DNA from: Betaproteobacteria bacterium Ga0074130
Lineage (GTDB): Bacteria > Pseudomonadota > Gammaproteobacteria > Burkholderiales > Rhodocyclaceae
Direction of reading: 5' to 3'
NCBI GenBank assembly: GCA_001464495.1
Contig: LNDZ01000033.1
Coordinates: forward strand, 248,001 to 312,000
DNA length: 64,000 nt
Shown here piece by piece: positions 36,506 through 44,789 of the stretch. The position numbers were made by a program, and so were the translations under genes. The notes beneath the pieces are model-generated. The model made no database searches. It had not been told where the DNA came from and was given only the letters and a program-made list of their open reading frames with translations. Position 1 is the stretch's first letter; each line of letters starts with the position of its first letter.

Positions 36506-37024
36506 TTACTTCGCTGCGCCCGCCTGCTTCTTGCGGTAGGCCTCGGCTTTGGCTTCCATTTCGGCGTCACGCTTGGCGTTTTCTGCCTCGCGCGTGGCGG
36601 CGCGTTGTGCGGCGTCGTACTTGCGGACTTGGCGATCCAGCCCGCTGGCTTCGCGGGTTTGGCGCTTAGATAGGTTGTTTTCCTTACGATAAGCCTGACG
36701 CGCCTCTTCAAGGCAGTCGCTCACCAGAAACTTTTTCCAGCATTCGGTCTTGGCGGCTTCATACACGCGCGCAGCTTCCGCATCACGTTGCTTGGCTTCG
36801 GCATCCAACGCTTGTGAGCGCGCAGCCATTTGGTCGCGCTCCTCTTGATTGGCGGGCAGACGCGTCATTACGTTATCAATCGCTGCCGCAGCATTGCTGT
36901 TTGCCGTAGATCCGCTAGAGGCCGCTTGTGGCGCGACAGTTTCTGTCTCTTGAGCATGGGCGGTACTCATGCAGGCAAGCAGAAGGCACGCACGGAGCAA
37001 CAGGAAAGTTTTCTTGGGATGCAC
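36506..37024 (-). CDS. Secreted coiled-coil protein, hypothetical
   Basis: A 172-residue protein with signal peptide LLLRACLLLACMSTAHA-QET, a low-complexity Ala/Ser stretch, then a long charged helix rich in Ala, Glu, Lys and Arg. Two cysteines sit in ECWKKFLVSDCLEEAR, probably a disulphide in a helical hairpin. I recognise this cysteine-pair pattern in unannotated betaproteobacterial proteins but know no function. It converges on pldA and is divergent from the YheS-type gene. Confidence 0.75.
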   Translation of the reverse strand: MHPKKTFLLLRACLLLACMSTAHAQETETVAPQAASSGSTANSNAAAAIDNVMTRLPANQEERDQMAARSQALDAEAKQRDAEAARVYEAAKTECWKKFLVSDCLEEARQAYRKENNLSKRQTREASGLDRQVRKYDAAQRAATREAENAKRDAEMEAKAEAYRKKQAGAAK

Positions 37025-37203
37025 AGAGGAATCCTTGCAGCAATATGAATATGCGCAATTTTAGGCGATATCCCGTTCGGCAAGCTCATTCGCCTGTAAT
37101 TCCCTAAAATGACGAACCTTTCGGATTTCATCGCGGTTCTGTTTCTGGCGGTCAGCTTGAGCCCGTATGTTCCCCGCCAACCTTAGCAACAACGTTACGT
37201 CAC

Positions 37204-39129
37204 ATGATTCTTCTGCGTAATCTCGCTTTCGCCCGCAATGGCGATGCCCTCGTCGAAAACGCCAGCCTGCAACTTCATCCCGGTTGGAAGATCGGCTTGA
37301 TCGGTGCCAATGGCTGTGGCAAGTCCTCTTTCCTCGCCTTGCTGCGTGGCGAGTTGCACGCCGAGCAGGGCGATCTGGAAATCCCCGCAGCTTGGGCGGT
37401 TGCCCATGTGGCGCAAGACACCCCGGCGCTGCCTGACCACGCGCTTGAGTTCGCGCTCGATGGCGATACTGAGCTGCGTGATATTGAGCGAGAGCTGGCC
37501 AGCGCCGAGCAAGCGGCTGAACCGGATGGCCACCGCGTGGCTGAGTTGCATGCGCGCTTTGCGGATATCGATGGCTACTCGGCCCGTGCGCGTGCGGCTG
37601 AACTGTTGCATGGTTTGGGCTTCAGCGATGCTGACTTTGCGCGGCCGGTGGCCGAGTTCTCCGGTGGCTGGCGTGTGCGACTGAATCTGGCGCGCGCCCT
37701 GATGTGCCGTTCCGATCTGCTGCTGCTGGATGAGCCCACTAATCACTTGGATCTGGATGCGGTGCTGTGGCTGGAAGGCTGGCTCAAGCGCTATGCCGGC
37801 ACGCTGATCCTGATTTCGCACGACCGCGACTTTCTCGATAGTGTTTGCAGCCATACCATCCATCTGGGCGAGCGGCAGATGCGCTTGTATAGCGGCGGCT
37901 ACTCGCAGTTCGAGCGCCAGCGCGCCGCCCAACTGGCCAATCAGCAAGCCATGTTCGAGAAACAGCAGCGTGACCGCGCTCACCTCGAAAGTTATATCGA
38001 ACGCTTCCGTGCCAAAGCCACCAAGGCCCGTCAGGCACAAAGCCGCATAAAGGCACTGGCACGCATGGAAGAAATCAGTGCCGCCCATGCCGATACCCCT
38101 TTCACCTTCCGCTTCAGCGAACTTGGCCATGCGCCCGATCCGCTCCTGAGTGTGGAGCAAGCGCGGCTGGGTTACAGCGGCACTGAAGGTGAAGTCACTA
38201 TCCTTGATCGCGTCATGCTGACGATCCGCCCCGGCGAGCGCATTGCCTTTCTTGGCCGCAATGGCGCGGGCAAGTCCACGCTGATCAAACTACTGGCCGG
38301 TGAGCTGGCGCCGCTGAGTGGGCGCCGCATTGAAGGCAAAGGGCTCTCCATCGGCTATTTCGCACAACACCAGCTTGAACTATTGCGCTCCGACGAGTCG
38401 CCCTTGCAACACATCACCCGTCAAGACCCGAGTGCCCGTGAGCAGGAGCTGCGTGATTATCTGGGTGGTTTTGATTTCCGTGGCCCGATGGCCGATGCAC
38501 CCTGCGGCCGTTTCTCCGGTGGCGAAAAAGCGCGGCTGGTGCTGGCCTTGCTGATCCGTGCGAAACCTAATCTGTTGTTGCTCGATGAACCGACCAACCA
38601 CCTTGATCTGGAAATGCGCGAGGCCTTGAATCTGGCTTTACAGGAATACGAAGGTGGCGTGGTGCTGGTGTCGCATGATCGGCATTTGTTGCGCACTACA
38701 GCCGATGCCTTATATCTGGTCGCAGATGGCAAAGCCCAGCCTTTTGACGGCGATCTCGACGATTACGCAGCCTGGCTGGCCGAGCAACGCGCCGCACAGA
38801 ACGCGCCGGACCAAGTGCAAAGCGCCGACAAGGAAAGCCGCAAAGAGGCACGCAAGCTGGCGGCAGCAGACCGGCAGGCGATCCTGATGCAGCGCCGCCC
38901 GCTGCTCAAGGAAAGCGAAAAGCTCGAACAACAGATTGCGCGCTGGCAAGTGCAGCGTAGTGAGCTGGAGGCGCAACTGGCTGATCCAGCACTGTATGAG
39001 AAGAACGACAGCGCCCTGATCCAGAAACTTAATCAGGAACAGGCAGGCGTGGCCGAAAAGATTGATACTGCAGAGATGCGCTGGCTGGAAATTCAGGAAG
39101 CGCTGGAAGCCCTATCCTTGCCGGAGTAA
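37204..39129 (+). CDS. yheS: ABC-F ATPase, YheS type
   Basis: A 641-residue soluble twin-ATPase. Walker A GANGCGKSS and GRNGAGKST, signatures FSGGWRVRLNLARAL and FSGGEKARLVLALLI, and Walker [12 protein letters not shown] twice. The C-terminal 100 residues form a charged coiled coil (KESEKLEQQIARWQVQ), as in YheS. A translation-linked role is inferred from the ABC-F family. No clear ribosome site precedes the ATG; a -10-like TAAAAT lies at 37105-37110. Confidence 0.9.
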   Translation: MILLRNLAFARNGDALVENASLQLHPGWKIGLIGANGCGKSSFLALLRGELHAEQGDLEIPAAWAVAHVAQDTPALPDHALEFALDGDTELRDIERELASAEQAAEPDGHRVAELHARFADIDGYSARARAAELLHGLGFSDADFARPVAEFSGGWRVRLNLARALMCRSDLLLLDEPTNHLDLDAVLWLEGWLKRYAGTLILISHDRDFLDSVCSHTIHLGERQMRLYSGGYSQFERQRAAQLANQQAMFEKQQRDRAHLESYIERFRAKATKARQAQSRIKALARMEEISAAHADTPFTFRFSELGHAPDPLLSVEQARLGYSGTEGEVTILDRVMLTIRPGERIAFLGRNGAGKSTLIKLLAGELAPLSGRRIEGKGLSIGYFAQHQLELLRSDESPLQHITRQDPSAREQELRDYLGGFDFRGPMADAPCGRFSGGEKARLVLALLIRAKPNLLLLDEPTNHLDLEMREALNLALQEYEGGVVLVSHDRHLLRTTADALYLVADGKAQPFDGDLDDYAAWLAEQRAAQNAPDQVQSADKESRKEARKLAAADRQAILMQRRPLLKESEKLEQQIARWQVQRSELEAQLADPALYEKNDSALIQKLNQEQAGVAEKIDTAEMRWLEIQEALEALSLPE

Positions 39130-39198
39130 GCGACTAAGGTATTCGAAGAGAGGGGCTTGGGTGCAGGGCCGACCCAAAAAGCCAGTGTTTAACACCGA

Positions 39199-39251
39199 GC
39201 CATGCATCGCATGGCGAACAACCGTTGTTACCCCTTTCCGTGGGAAAGGGG
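39199..39251. repeat. Pair of hairpins, REP-like intergenic repeat
   Basis: Two adjacent perfect hairpins: GCCATGC/GCATGGC (39199-39215) and CCCCTTTCC/GGAAAGGGG with a three-base loop (39231-39251), the latter followed by CTAGGGTAA. Stem plus TAGGGT tails of this type are common as dispersed palindromes in proteobacterial genomes. Copy number cannot be judged from one window. Confidence 0.6.
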
Positions 39252-39269
39252 CTAGGGTAAAGGCAGAAA

Positions 39270-39584
39270 ATGATCGTTATCTTTAAGTCCAAAGCCGCAG
39301 GCGACGTCATCATGTTCGGCGATGCCGCACATGCACTGATGAAAATCATGGGCAAAGACCCAGACCCCACCGGCATCATCACCCCCGAACAGCTGCCGGG
39401 CGCGATTACTGCGCTCAAGGTCGCCATTGAGGAAGACCGTACCAAACCCGGCCCGGATGAAGAGGAAGAAGCCGAAAAGCCGGCCATGGCGCGCACCGTC
39501 ACGCTGGCTCAGCGTGCCGTGCCTTTGCTGGAGCTGCTGGAGTGGGCACTCAAAAAGAATGCGCCGGTGACCTGGGGCGTCTGA
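39270..39584 (+). CDS. DUF1840 domain protein
   Basis: A 104-residue cytoplasmic protein of unknown function. The pattern MIVIFKSKAAGDVIMFGDAA, ALMKIMGK and GIITPEQLPGAI defines DUF1840. A charged middle segment (DEEEEAEKP) follows. AAAGG lies 7 bases before the ATG. It converges on ptsI with a hairpin over its stop codon. Confidence 0.88.
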   Translation: MIVIFKSKAAGDVIMFGDAAHALMKIMGKDPDPTGIITPEQLPGAITALKVAIEEDRTKPGPDEEEEAEKPAMARTVTLAQRAVPLLELLEWALKKNAPVTWGV

Positions 39585-39600
39585 GCACCCCAGTGCTCAG
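39581..39600. terminator. Hairpin between convergent DUF1840 gene and ptsI
   Basis: An 8-bp perfect stem CTGAGCAC/GTGCTCAG with loop CCCA lies across the DUF1840 stop and just before the ptsI stop. It lacks a T-run, so termination is possible but not assured. Confidence 0.5.
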
Positions 39601-39601
39601 A

Positions 39602-41329
39602 TCAGAGCTTGCTCACCTGTTCGCGTATCCGCTCCGGCTCATCAATCCGCAGGATGCGGCTGACGCGTGTGGTGAGTTGTGAGGCATTGCTCATCAACAC
39701 TTGCTGCTTGATCTCGAGCAACTGCGCCGGGTGCATCGAGAAGATGCGCAGGCCCATGCCGACCAGCAGCTTGGTCATCAGATAGTCACCTGCCATTTCA
39801 CCGCACACCGATACCGGCACATTAGCGCGTGCGCCAGTTTGGATCACGCCAGCAACAAGGCGCAACACGGCAGGGTGGAAGGGGTCGTAGAGGTGCGACA
39901 CCGCTTCATCGGTACGGTCAATCGCCAGCGTGTATTGCGCAAGGTCATTGGTGCCGATGGAGAGAAAATCCAGCTTCTTGATAAAGGGCCCAAGTGCGAG
40001 TGCCGCGGCAGGGATTTCAATCATCCCGCCGACCTCGATCGCCGGGTCGAACTTCTGGCGCGCTTCACGCAGCTGCAACTTCGCGGTTTCAATCAGCGCA
40101 AGCGTCTGATCAATCTCGCTGACATGCGCCAGCATGGGAATCAGAATCTTGATCTTGCCGTAGTGCGAGGCACGCAGGATGGCGCGCAGCTGTGTCAGGA
40201 ATAGTTTGGGTTCAGCCAGACAGTAGCGAATAGCACGCAGGCCGAGAGCCGGGTTAGGCTCATCGCGATTGACGACACGTAGTGCACGCGCCTGTTTGTC
40301 AGCGCCGATGTCCAGCGTACGGATCGTAACCGGCTTGCCAGCCATCGCCTTAACCACGCCACGATAGGTTTCGAACTGCTCTTCTTCATTGGGCAGATCG
40401 TCCCGATTCATGAAGATGAATTCGGTACGGAACAGGCCGACGCCATCAGCACCAATATCACGCACCTGTTCAACGTCACGTGGCAGCTCGATGTTCGAGT
40501 AGAGCAGGATATCCTGCCCGTCGAGTGTGGCTGTGCGCGCAGTCTTGATGCGCTTGAGCTTGGAACGCTCCAGTTCTAGGGCGCTCTTCTTGAGGCGATA
40601 TTCCTCAAGGATGCGCTCATCCGGGTTGACGATCAGCACGCCGCGCGTGCCATCGACAATCAGCAGATCATCATCGCGTACAAGTGGTCGCGCATGATGC
40701 ATACCGACCAGCGCTGGGATAGCCAAGCTACGCGCTACGATAGCCGTGTGCGAGGTGGCACCGCCCATGTCGGTCACAAAGCCGGCGACGCGCACGTTGC
40801 GGAATTGAATCGTGTCAGCGGGCGAGAGATCGTGGGCCACCACAATCAAATCTTCGTCCTTGGTCTTCTTGGCAATCTTGCGGCTCTTGCCAAGCAACGC
40901 CTTGAGTACACGCTCAACCACCTGCACCACGTCATGCTTACGCTCGCGCAGGTAGGCGTCGTCAAAAGCATCAAACTGTGCCGACACTTCCTCGAGCTGC
41001 TGCACAAGCGCCCATTCAGCATTGCAGCGCCGTTCGCGGATGATTTCCTTAGGCAGGTCGGACAGCATCGGGTCCGACAGCAGCATCGCATGCACACCGA
41101 CAAACGCCACCAGTTCAGTGGGGGCGCCGGCGACCGAAGCCTCGTTACGAAGCGCTTCCAGCTCGGTGTGCACCGTAGACATCGCAGCTTCAAAGCGGGC
41201 AATTTCAGCTGGGATGTCGCGTTCACGAATCTGGTATTGCGCGACCTCTAGTGTCGCATTCGACACCAAGTGGGCTCGCCCAATAGCGATACCCGTAGAA
41301 ACTGCGAGGCCGTGAAGAGAGAACGTCAT
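39602..41329 (-). CDS. ptsI: PTS enzyme I (phosphoenolpyruvate-protein phosphotransferase)
   Basis: Takes phosphate from phosphoenolpyruvate and passes it to HPr; 575 residues. The phospho-His lies in GGATSHTAIVARSLAIP, and the C-terminal active-site Cys lies in VSVCGEMAGD. The ATG used here (MTFSLHGLAVSTGIAIG) lies 4 bases after ptsH; the longer frame would overlap ptsH. No sugar permease is present in the window, so the chain probably serves regulation. Confidence 0.95.
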   Translation of the reverse strand: MTFSLHGLAVSTGIAIGRAHLVSNATLEVAQYQIRERDIPAEIARFEAAMSTVHTELEALRNEASVAGAPTELVAFVGVHAMLLSDPMLSDLPKEIIRERRCNAEWALVQQLEEVSAQFDAFDDAYLRERKHDVVQVVERVLKALLGKSRKIAKKTKDEDLIVVAHDLSPADTIQFRNVRVAGFVTDMGGATSHTAIVARSLAIPALVGMHHARPLVRDDDLLIVDGTRGVLIVNPDERILEEYRLKKSALELERSKLKRIKTARTATLDGQDILLYSNIELPRDVEQVRDIGADGVGLFRTEFIFMNRDDLPNEEEQFETYRGVVKAMAGKPVTIRTLDIGADKQARALRVVNRDEPNPALGLRAIRYCLAEPKLFLTQLRAILRASHYGKIKILIPMLAHVSEIDQTLALIETAKLQLREARQKFDPAIEVGGMIEIPAAALALGPFIKKLDFLSIGTNDLAQYTLAIDRTDEAVSHLYDPFHPAVLRLVAGVIQTGARANVPVSVCGEMAGDYLMTKLLVGMGLRIFSMHPAQLLEIKQQVLMSNASQLTTRVSRILRIDEPERIREQVSKL

Positions 41330-41333
41330 ACGC

Positions 41334-41603
41334 TCACTCGCCCTCACCAAAGTAATCGTTAATCAGCGCAGTAATGGCGGCCAGTGCAGCGTCTGCCTGT
41401 TCACCCTCGGTATCAATCGTGACCTTGCTGCCCTTGCCCGCAGCGAGCATCATCACACCCATGATGCTCTTGGCGTTGATGCGGCGGCCGTTGCGTTCCA
41501 TCCAGACTTCGCATGGATAGCTGCCAGCAAGTTGCGTGAGTTTGGCCGAGGCGCGTGCATGCAGGCCCAGCTTGTTGATGATTTCGACTTCTGCCTTTGG
41601 CAT
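41334..41603 (-). CDS. ptsH: PTS phosphocarrier protein HPr
   Basis: An 89-residue phosphocarrier. His15 in KLGLHARAS accepts phosphate from enzyme I. The Ser46-region INAKSIMGVM resembles the HPr-kinase site, so regulatory phosphorylation on Ser is possible if an HprK exists elsewhere. It lies 26 bases after the EIIA gene and 4 bases before ptsI. Confidence 0.96.
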   Translation of the reverse strand: MPKAEVEIINKLGLHARASAKLTQLAGSYPCEVWMERNGRRINAKSIMGVMMLAAGKGSKVTIDTEGEQADAALAAITALINDYFGEGE

Positions 41604-41629
41604 TCCGTTTTCCTTAGGGATGCACTGAC

Positions 41630-42019
41630 TCAGTGCTTGAGCATGTTGAGAACGCCATCGCGGCCGCCGGTAGTGGCACGCGTCAGCAGGGTTTCCATGT
41701 CTTTGTCGCGGTATGTCAATGCACGCAGCAACATGGGCAAATTAAGGCCGGCAATGCCTTCGACGCGACCCGGTTTCAGCAACTTCATGGCAATGTTGGA
41801 AGGCGTAGCGCCGTAGATGTCCGTCATGATCAACACCCCTTCGCCGCTATCGACAAGATCCAAGAGGTTCTTTGCCAAGGGCAGCACATCCAACGGATCA
41901 TCCTGCGCGGCAATCCCGAGCTGCACGATTTGTGGCGGACGGCGGTTAAGCACATGGCAGGCGCACTGAATCAGCGATTCGCCATAGCTGGTGTGGGTAA
42001 TGAGGAACAGGCCGATCAC
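41630..42019 (-). CDS. PTS EIIA component, mannose/fructose family
   Basis: A 129-residue EIIA-Man-like protein with phospho-His9 in LFLITHTSYGESL and the family loop LIMTDIYGATPSNIAMKLL. It lacks any EIIB or EIIC partner here, as in many Betaproteobacteria where EIIA-HPr-EI form a regulatory phosphorelay. First gene of the EIIA-ptsH-ptsI group; gshB and gshA lie upstream in the same direction. Confidence 0.92.
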   Translation of the reverse strand: MIGLFLITHTSYGESLIQCACHVLNRRPPQIVQLGIAAQDDPLDVLPLAKNLLDLVDSGEGVLIMTDIYGATPSNIAMKLLKPGRVEGIAGLNLPMLLRALTYRDKDMETLLTRATTGGRDGVLNMLKH

Positions 42020-42061
42020 ACGAGACTCCCTGATTTTTCAGAGCATTCTACCCGAAGGGCA

Positions 42062-42283
42062 TCAGGCAAAGACGAGCGAACGCAGCAGAAACCCAAGGCC
42101 AACCGCAGCACCGATCAGAATCAGCGGTAGTAGCAGCCGTGCGCGTGCATGATTGCGCTGTGTTTGTGCAGCGTCTTCGTCCACCAATTTACGCAGGCGG
42201 CGCAGCGCGGCAATGCCCACAACGCGGCGAACCGCCGCTTCCTGCCGCTCAGTGTTTTGTTGCTCAGCCGCGGGCGTGCGCAT
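42062..42283 (-). CDS. Small single-TM protein, hypothetical
   Basis: A 73-residue protein with a basic, helical N-terminal part (RRVVGIAALRRLRKLVDEDA) and one C-terminal membrane segment LLLPLILIGAAVGLGFLLRS, so it is probably tail-anchored. AGGAG lies 8 bases before the ATG, which supports it as a real gene. It sits between gshB and the EIIA gene in the same direction. Function unknown. Confidence 0.65.
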   Translation of the reverse strand: MRTPAAEQQNTERQEAAVRRVVGIAALRRLRKLVDEDAAQTQRNHARARLLLPLILIGAAVGLGFLLRSLVFA

Positions 42284-42390
42284 CGCACTGTCTCCTGATG
42301 AAAAGCTTAAAGCCGATTTTGAATAGATTGTGAGCAGGATTGTGCCTGCTGGGCCTGACTGCTAGCTTGCGCTGTCGCTTGCTTTGTCGC

Positions 42391-43332
42391 TTAGGCGCAA
42401 CGTTTTTCCAGCGCGTCGATCAACATGGCCGCCACATCAAACCCGCTTTGCTGGGTGATCTCGACAAAGCACGTCGGGCTGGTGACATTGATCTCGGTCA
42501 GCGAATCGCCAATCACGTCGATGCCTACCAGCAGCAAACCCCGTGCCGCGAGAATTGGGCCTAACCCCTCAGCAATCTCGCGATCACGGGCGGTGAGCGG
42601 GCGCGCCTCGGGCGTGCCGCCGGCGGCCAGATTGCCGCGTGTTTCGCCTGCCATGGGAATGCGTGCGAGACAGTACGGTACTGGCTTGCCGTCAATGATC
42701 AGAATGCGCTTATCGCCATCGGTAATCGCCGGCAAATAACGCTGCGCCATGATGGTTCGCGCCCCTTGCTGAGTCAGCACTTCGATCACCACATTGCGGT
42801 TGGGGTCGTCATGCCGTACGCGGAAGATCGAGCTACCGCCCATGCCGTCCAGCGGCTTCAACACCACATCGCGATGCGTATCGATAAACGCATTGAGCGC
42901 AGCTGCATCGCGGGCAATCTGCGTATCGGCGGTGTATTGTGGAAATTCGGCAATCGACACCTTTTCGCTGTGATCGCGAATGGCGCGTGGATCGTTGAAG
43001 ATGCGCGCCCCTGCCGCCACCGCCCGTTCCAGCAGCCAAGTAGCGGTGACATATTCCATATCGAAGGGCGGGTCTTGCCGCATCAGCACCGCATCAAATT
43101 CCTGCAACGCAAAGCGTTGCGTCTGGTGCGGCACATACCAGTCATGACTCTCTGACTGTGGCTCGATACGCAGCGCCTGTGCGCGTACCGCACCATCTTC
43201 CCACACCAAGTGCTCGCGCTGGATCGTCCAAATCTCGTGCCCACGCCGCGCAGCCTCGCGCATCATTGCCACGCTGGAATCCTTATAGGCCTTGAGCGCG
43301 TCGAGTGGGTCTACGATGAAGGCAAAGCGCAC
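42391..43332 (-). CDS. gshB: Glutathione synthetase GshB
   Basis: Joins glycine to gamma-glutamylcysteine with ATP; 313 residues, close to E. coli (316). ATP-grasp features include VLKPLDGMGGSSIFRV, RYLPAITDGDKRILIIDGK and the catalytic Arg/Asn near VTSPTCFVEITQQSG. The N-terminus MRFAFIVDPLDALKAYKDSS is typical. It follows gshA by 54 bases, completing the glutathione pathway. Confidence 0.97.
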   Translation of the reverse strand: MRFAFIVDPLDALKAYKDSSVAMMREAARRGHEIWTIQREHLVWEDGAVRAQALRIEPQSESHDWYVPHQTQRFALQEFDAVLMRQDPPFDMEYVTATWLLERAVAAGARIFNDPRAIRDHSEKVSIAEFPQYTADTQIARDAAALNAFIDTHRDVVLKPLDGMGGSSIFRVRHDDPNRNVVIEVLTQQGARTIMAQRYLPAITDGDKRILIIDGKPVPYCLARIPMAGETRGNLAAGGTPEARPLTARDREIAEGLGPILAARGLLLVGIDVIGDSLTEINVTSPTCFVEITQQSGFDVAAMLIDALEKRCA

Positions 43333-43386
43333 GGTGCGTTCCTCTCGGGTGGGTGTTGTCTTTGAATGCGGCGCAAAAGCGACGAC

Positions 43387-44685
43387 TTACGCCGCGAGCG
43401 AATCCGCTGGTGCTGCACGTTCCAGCTCCAGCGATGCGGCCAGCAAGGCCAGTCGCGCCACTACGCCATAGGCGTAGAAGCGGTTAGGTGGCGCATCAGG
43501 TGCTTGCGTACAGTCGGGCAGCGAACAGCCGGTTTCAAACGCCAGCGGCTTGAAGTGCATACCCGGCGCATTCAGGTTCTCGTCAATGCCGCGAGCCGTA
43601 TTCACACGGTAGAAGCCGCCGACCACATAGCGGTCGATCATGTACACCACCGGCTCGGCCGTGCCTTCATCGACCGTCTCGAAGGTCGGCACACCTTCCT
43701 GAATGATGACCTCGCTGACCTGCAGACCTTCCTTCACCACCGACATCTTGTTGCGCTGCTTGCGGTTGAGGCCGGTCACTTCGCTGGCATCACGCACGGT
43801 CATCACGCCCATACCGTAAGTGCCAGCGTCAGCCTTGACGATCACGAAAGGCTCGCTGTCGATACCGTATTCCTGATACTTGTTACGAATGCGCTTCAGC
43901 AAGCTGTCCACATTAGCGGCCAGACACTCTTCTCCGGTGCGCTCCTGGAAGTTGATCTTGCCGCACACGCCGAAATACGGATTGAGCAGCCAAGGGTCGA
44001 GGCCAAACTGGCTGGCGAATGAATTCACCACATCGTCATACGCCGCAAAGTGCGTCGACTTACGGCGCACATGCCAGCCCGCATGCAGTGGCGGTAGCAA
44101 GAACTGCTCGTGTAGGTTTTGCAAAATTTCCGGCACACCACCGGATAAATCGTTATTTAGAAGCACGGCGCAGGGGTCAAAACCCTCCAGGCCAATGCGA
44201 TGACCATTGCCCAGACGCTTGACTGGCTCCAGCAGCAGCTTGCTGCCATTGTCCAACTCCAACGTGGTTGGCTCGGTAATCTCGGGCAGTAGCGAACCAA
44301 TGCGTACGTTCAAGCCGGTATGACGCAAGATGCTCGCGAGTTGTGCGACGTTCTGTAAGTAGAACTGGTTACGCGTGTGGTTTTCCGGAATCAGCAGTAA
44401 GTTGCGCGCTTCCGGGCAAATCTTTTCAACAGCGGACATGGCCGCCTGTACACACAGCGGCAGAAAAGCTGGGTTGAGATTGTTGAAACCACCGGGGAAT
44501 AAATTGGTGTCGACAGGCGCCAGCTTGAAGCCGGCATTGCGCAGGTCAACCGAGGCATAGAAAGGCGGAGTGTGCTCCAGCCATTGCGTACGCAGCCAGC
44601 GTTCGATTGCCGCCTCGTTTTCGAGCATGCGGGTTTCGATATCAAGCAGCGGCCCGTTCAGGGCAGTTGTGAGGTGAGGAACCAT
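43387..44685 (-). CDS. gshA: Glutamate-cysteine ligase, proteobacterial (non-E. coli) type
   Basis: First enzyme of glutathione synthesis, 432 residues, of the type found in many Beta/Gammaproteobacteria that is not homologous in length or motif to E. coli GshA. Recognisable segments are DTNLFPGGFNNLN, IPENHTRNQFYLQNV, VKADAGTYGMGVMTV and VYMIDRYVVGGFYRVN, giving an ATP-grasp-like core. It precedes gshB and probably starts the transcript. Confidence 0.93.
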   Translation of the reverse strand: MVPHLTTALNGPLLDIETRMLENEAAIERWLRTQWLEHTPPFYASVDLRNAGFKLAPVDTNLFPGGFNNLNPAFLPLCVQAAMSAVEKICPEARNLLLIPENHTRNQFYLQNVAQLASILRHTGLNVRIGSLLPEITEPTTLELDNGSKLLLEPVKRLGNGHRIGLEGFDPCAVLLNNDLSGGVPEILQNLHEQFLLPPLHAGWHVRRKSTHFAAYDDVVNSFASQFGLDPWLLNPYFGVCGKINFQERTGEECLAANVDSLLKRIRNKYQEYGIDSEPFVIVKADAGTYGMGVMTVRDASEVTGLNRKQRNKMSVVKEGLQVSEVIIQEGVPTFETVDEGTAEPVVYMIDRYVVGGFYRVNTARGIDENLNAPGMHFKPLAFETGCSLPDCTQAPDAPPNRFYAYGVVARLALLAASLELERAAPADSLAA

Positions 44686-44789
44686 AGGGGCAAATAGCGC
44701 AGCCAGAGGCCTACAAAAGAGGAGACCGCGTAGGTGGAGGCGGTCAGCGAGATTTCAAGCCGTAAGTTTTACAGCAACTGCGTTGCAGT

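Noticed and set aside
37195..38160. Long open frame (321 codons) on the minus strand inside the YheS-type gene
   Set aside because: It is the antisense mirror of an intact ABC-F gene in GC-rich sequence, with no recognisable motif and no ribosome site.
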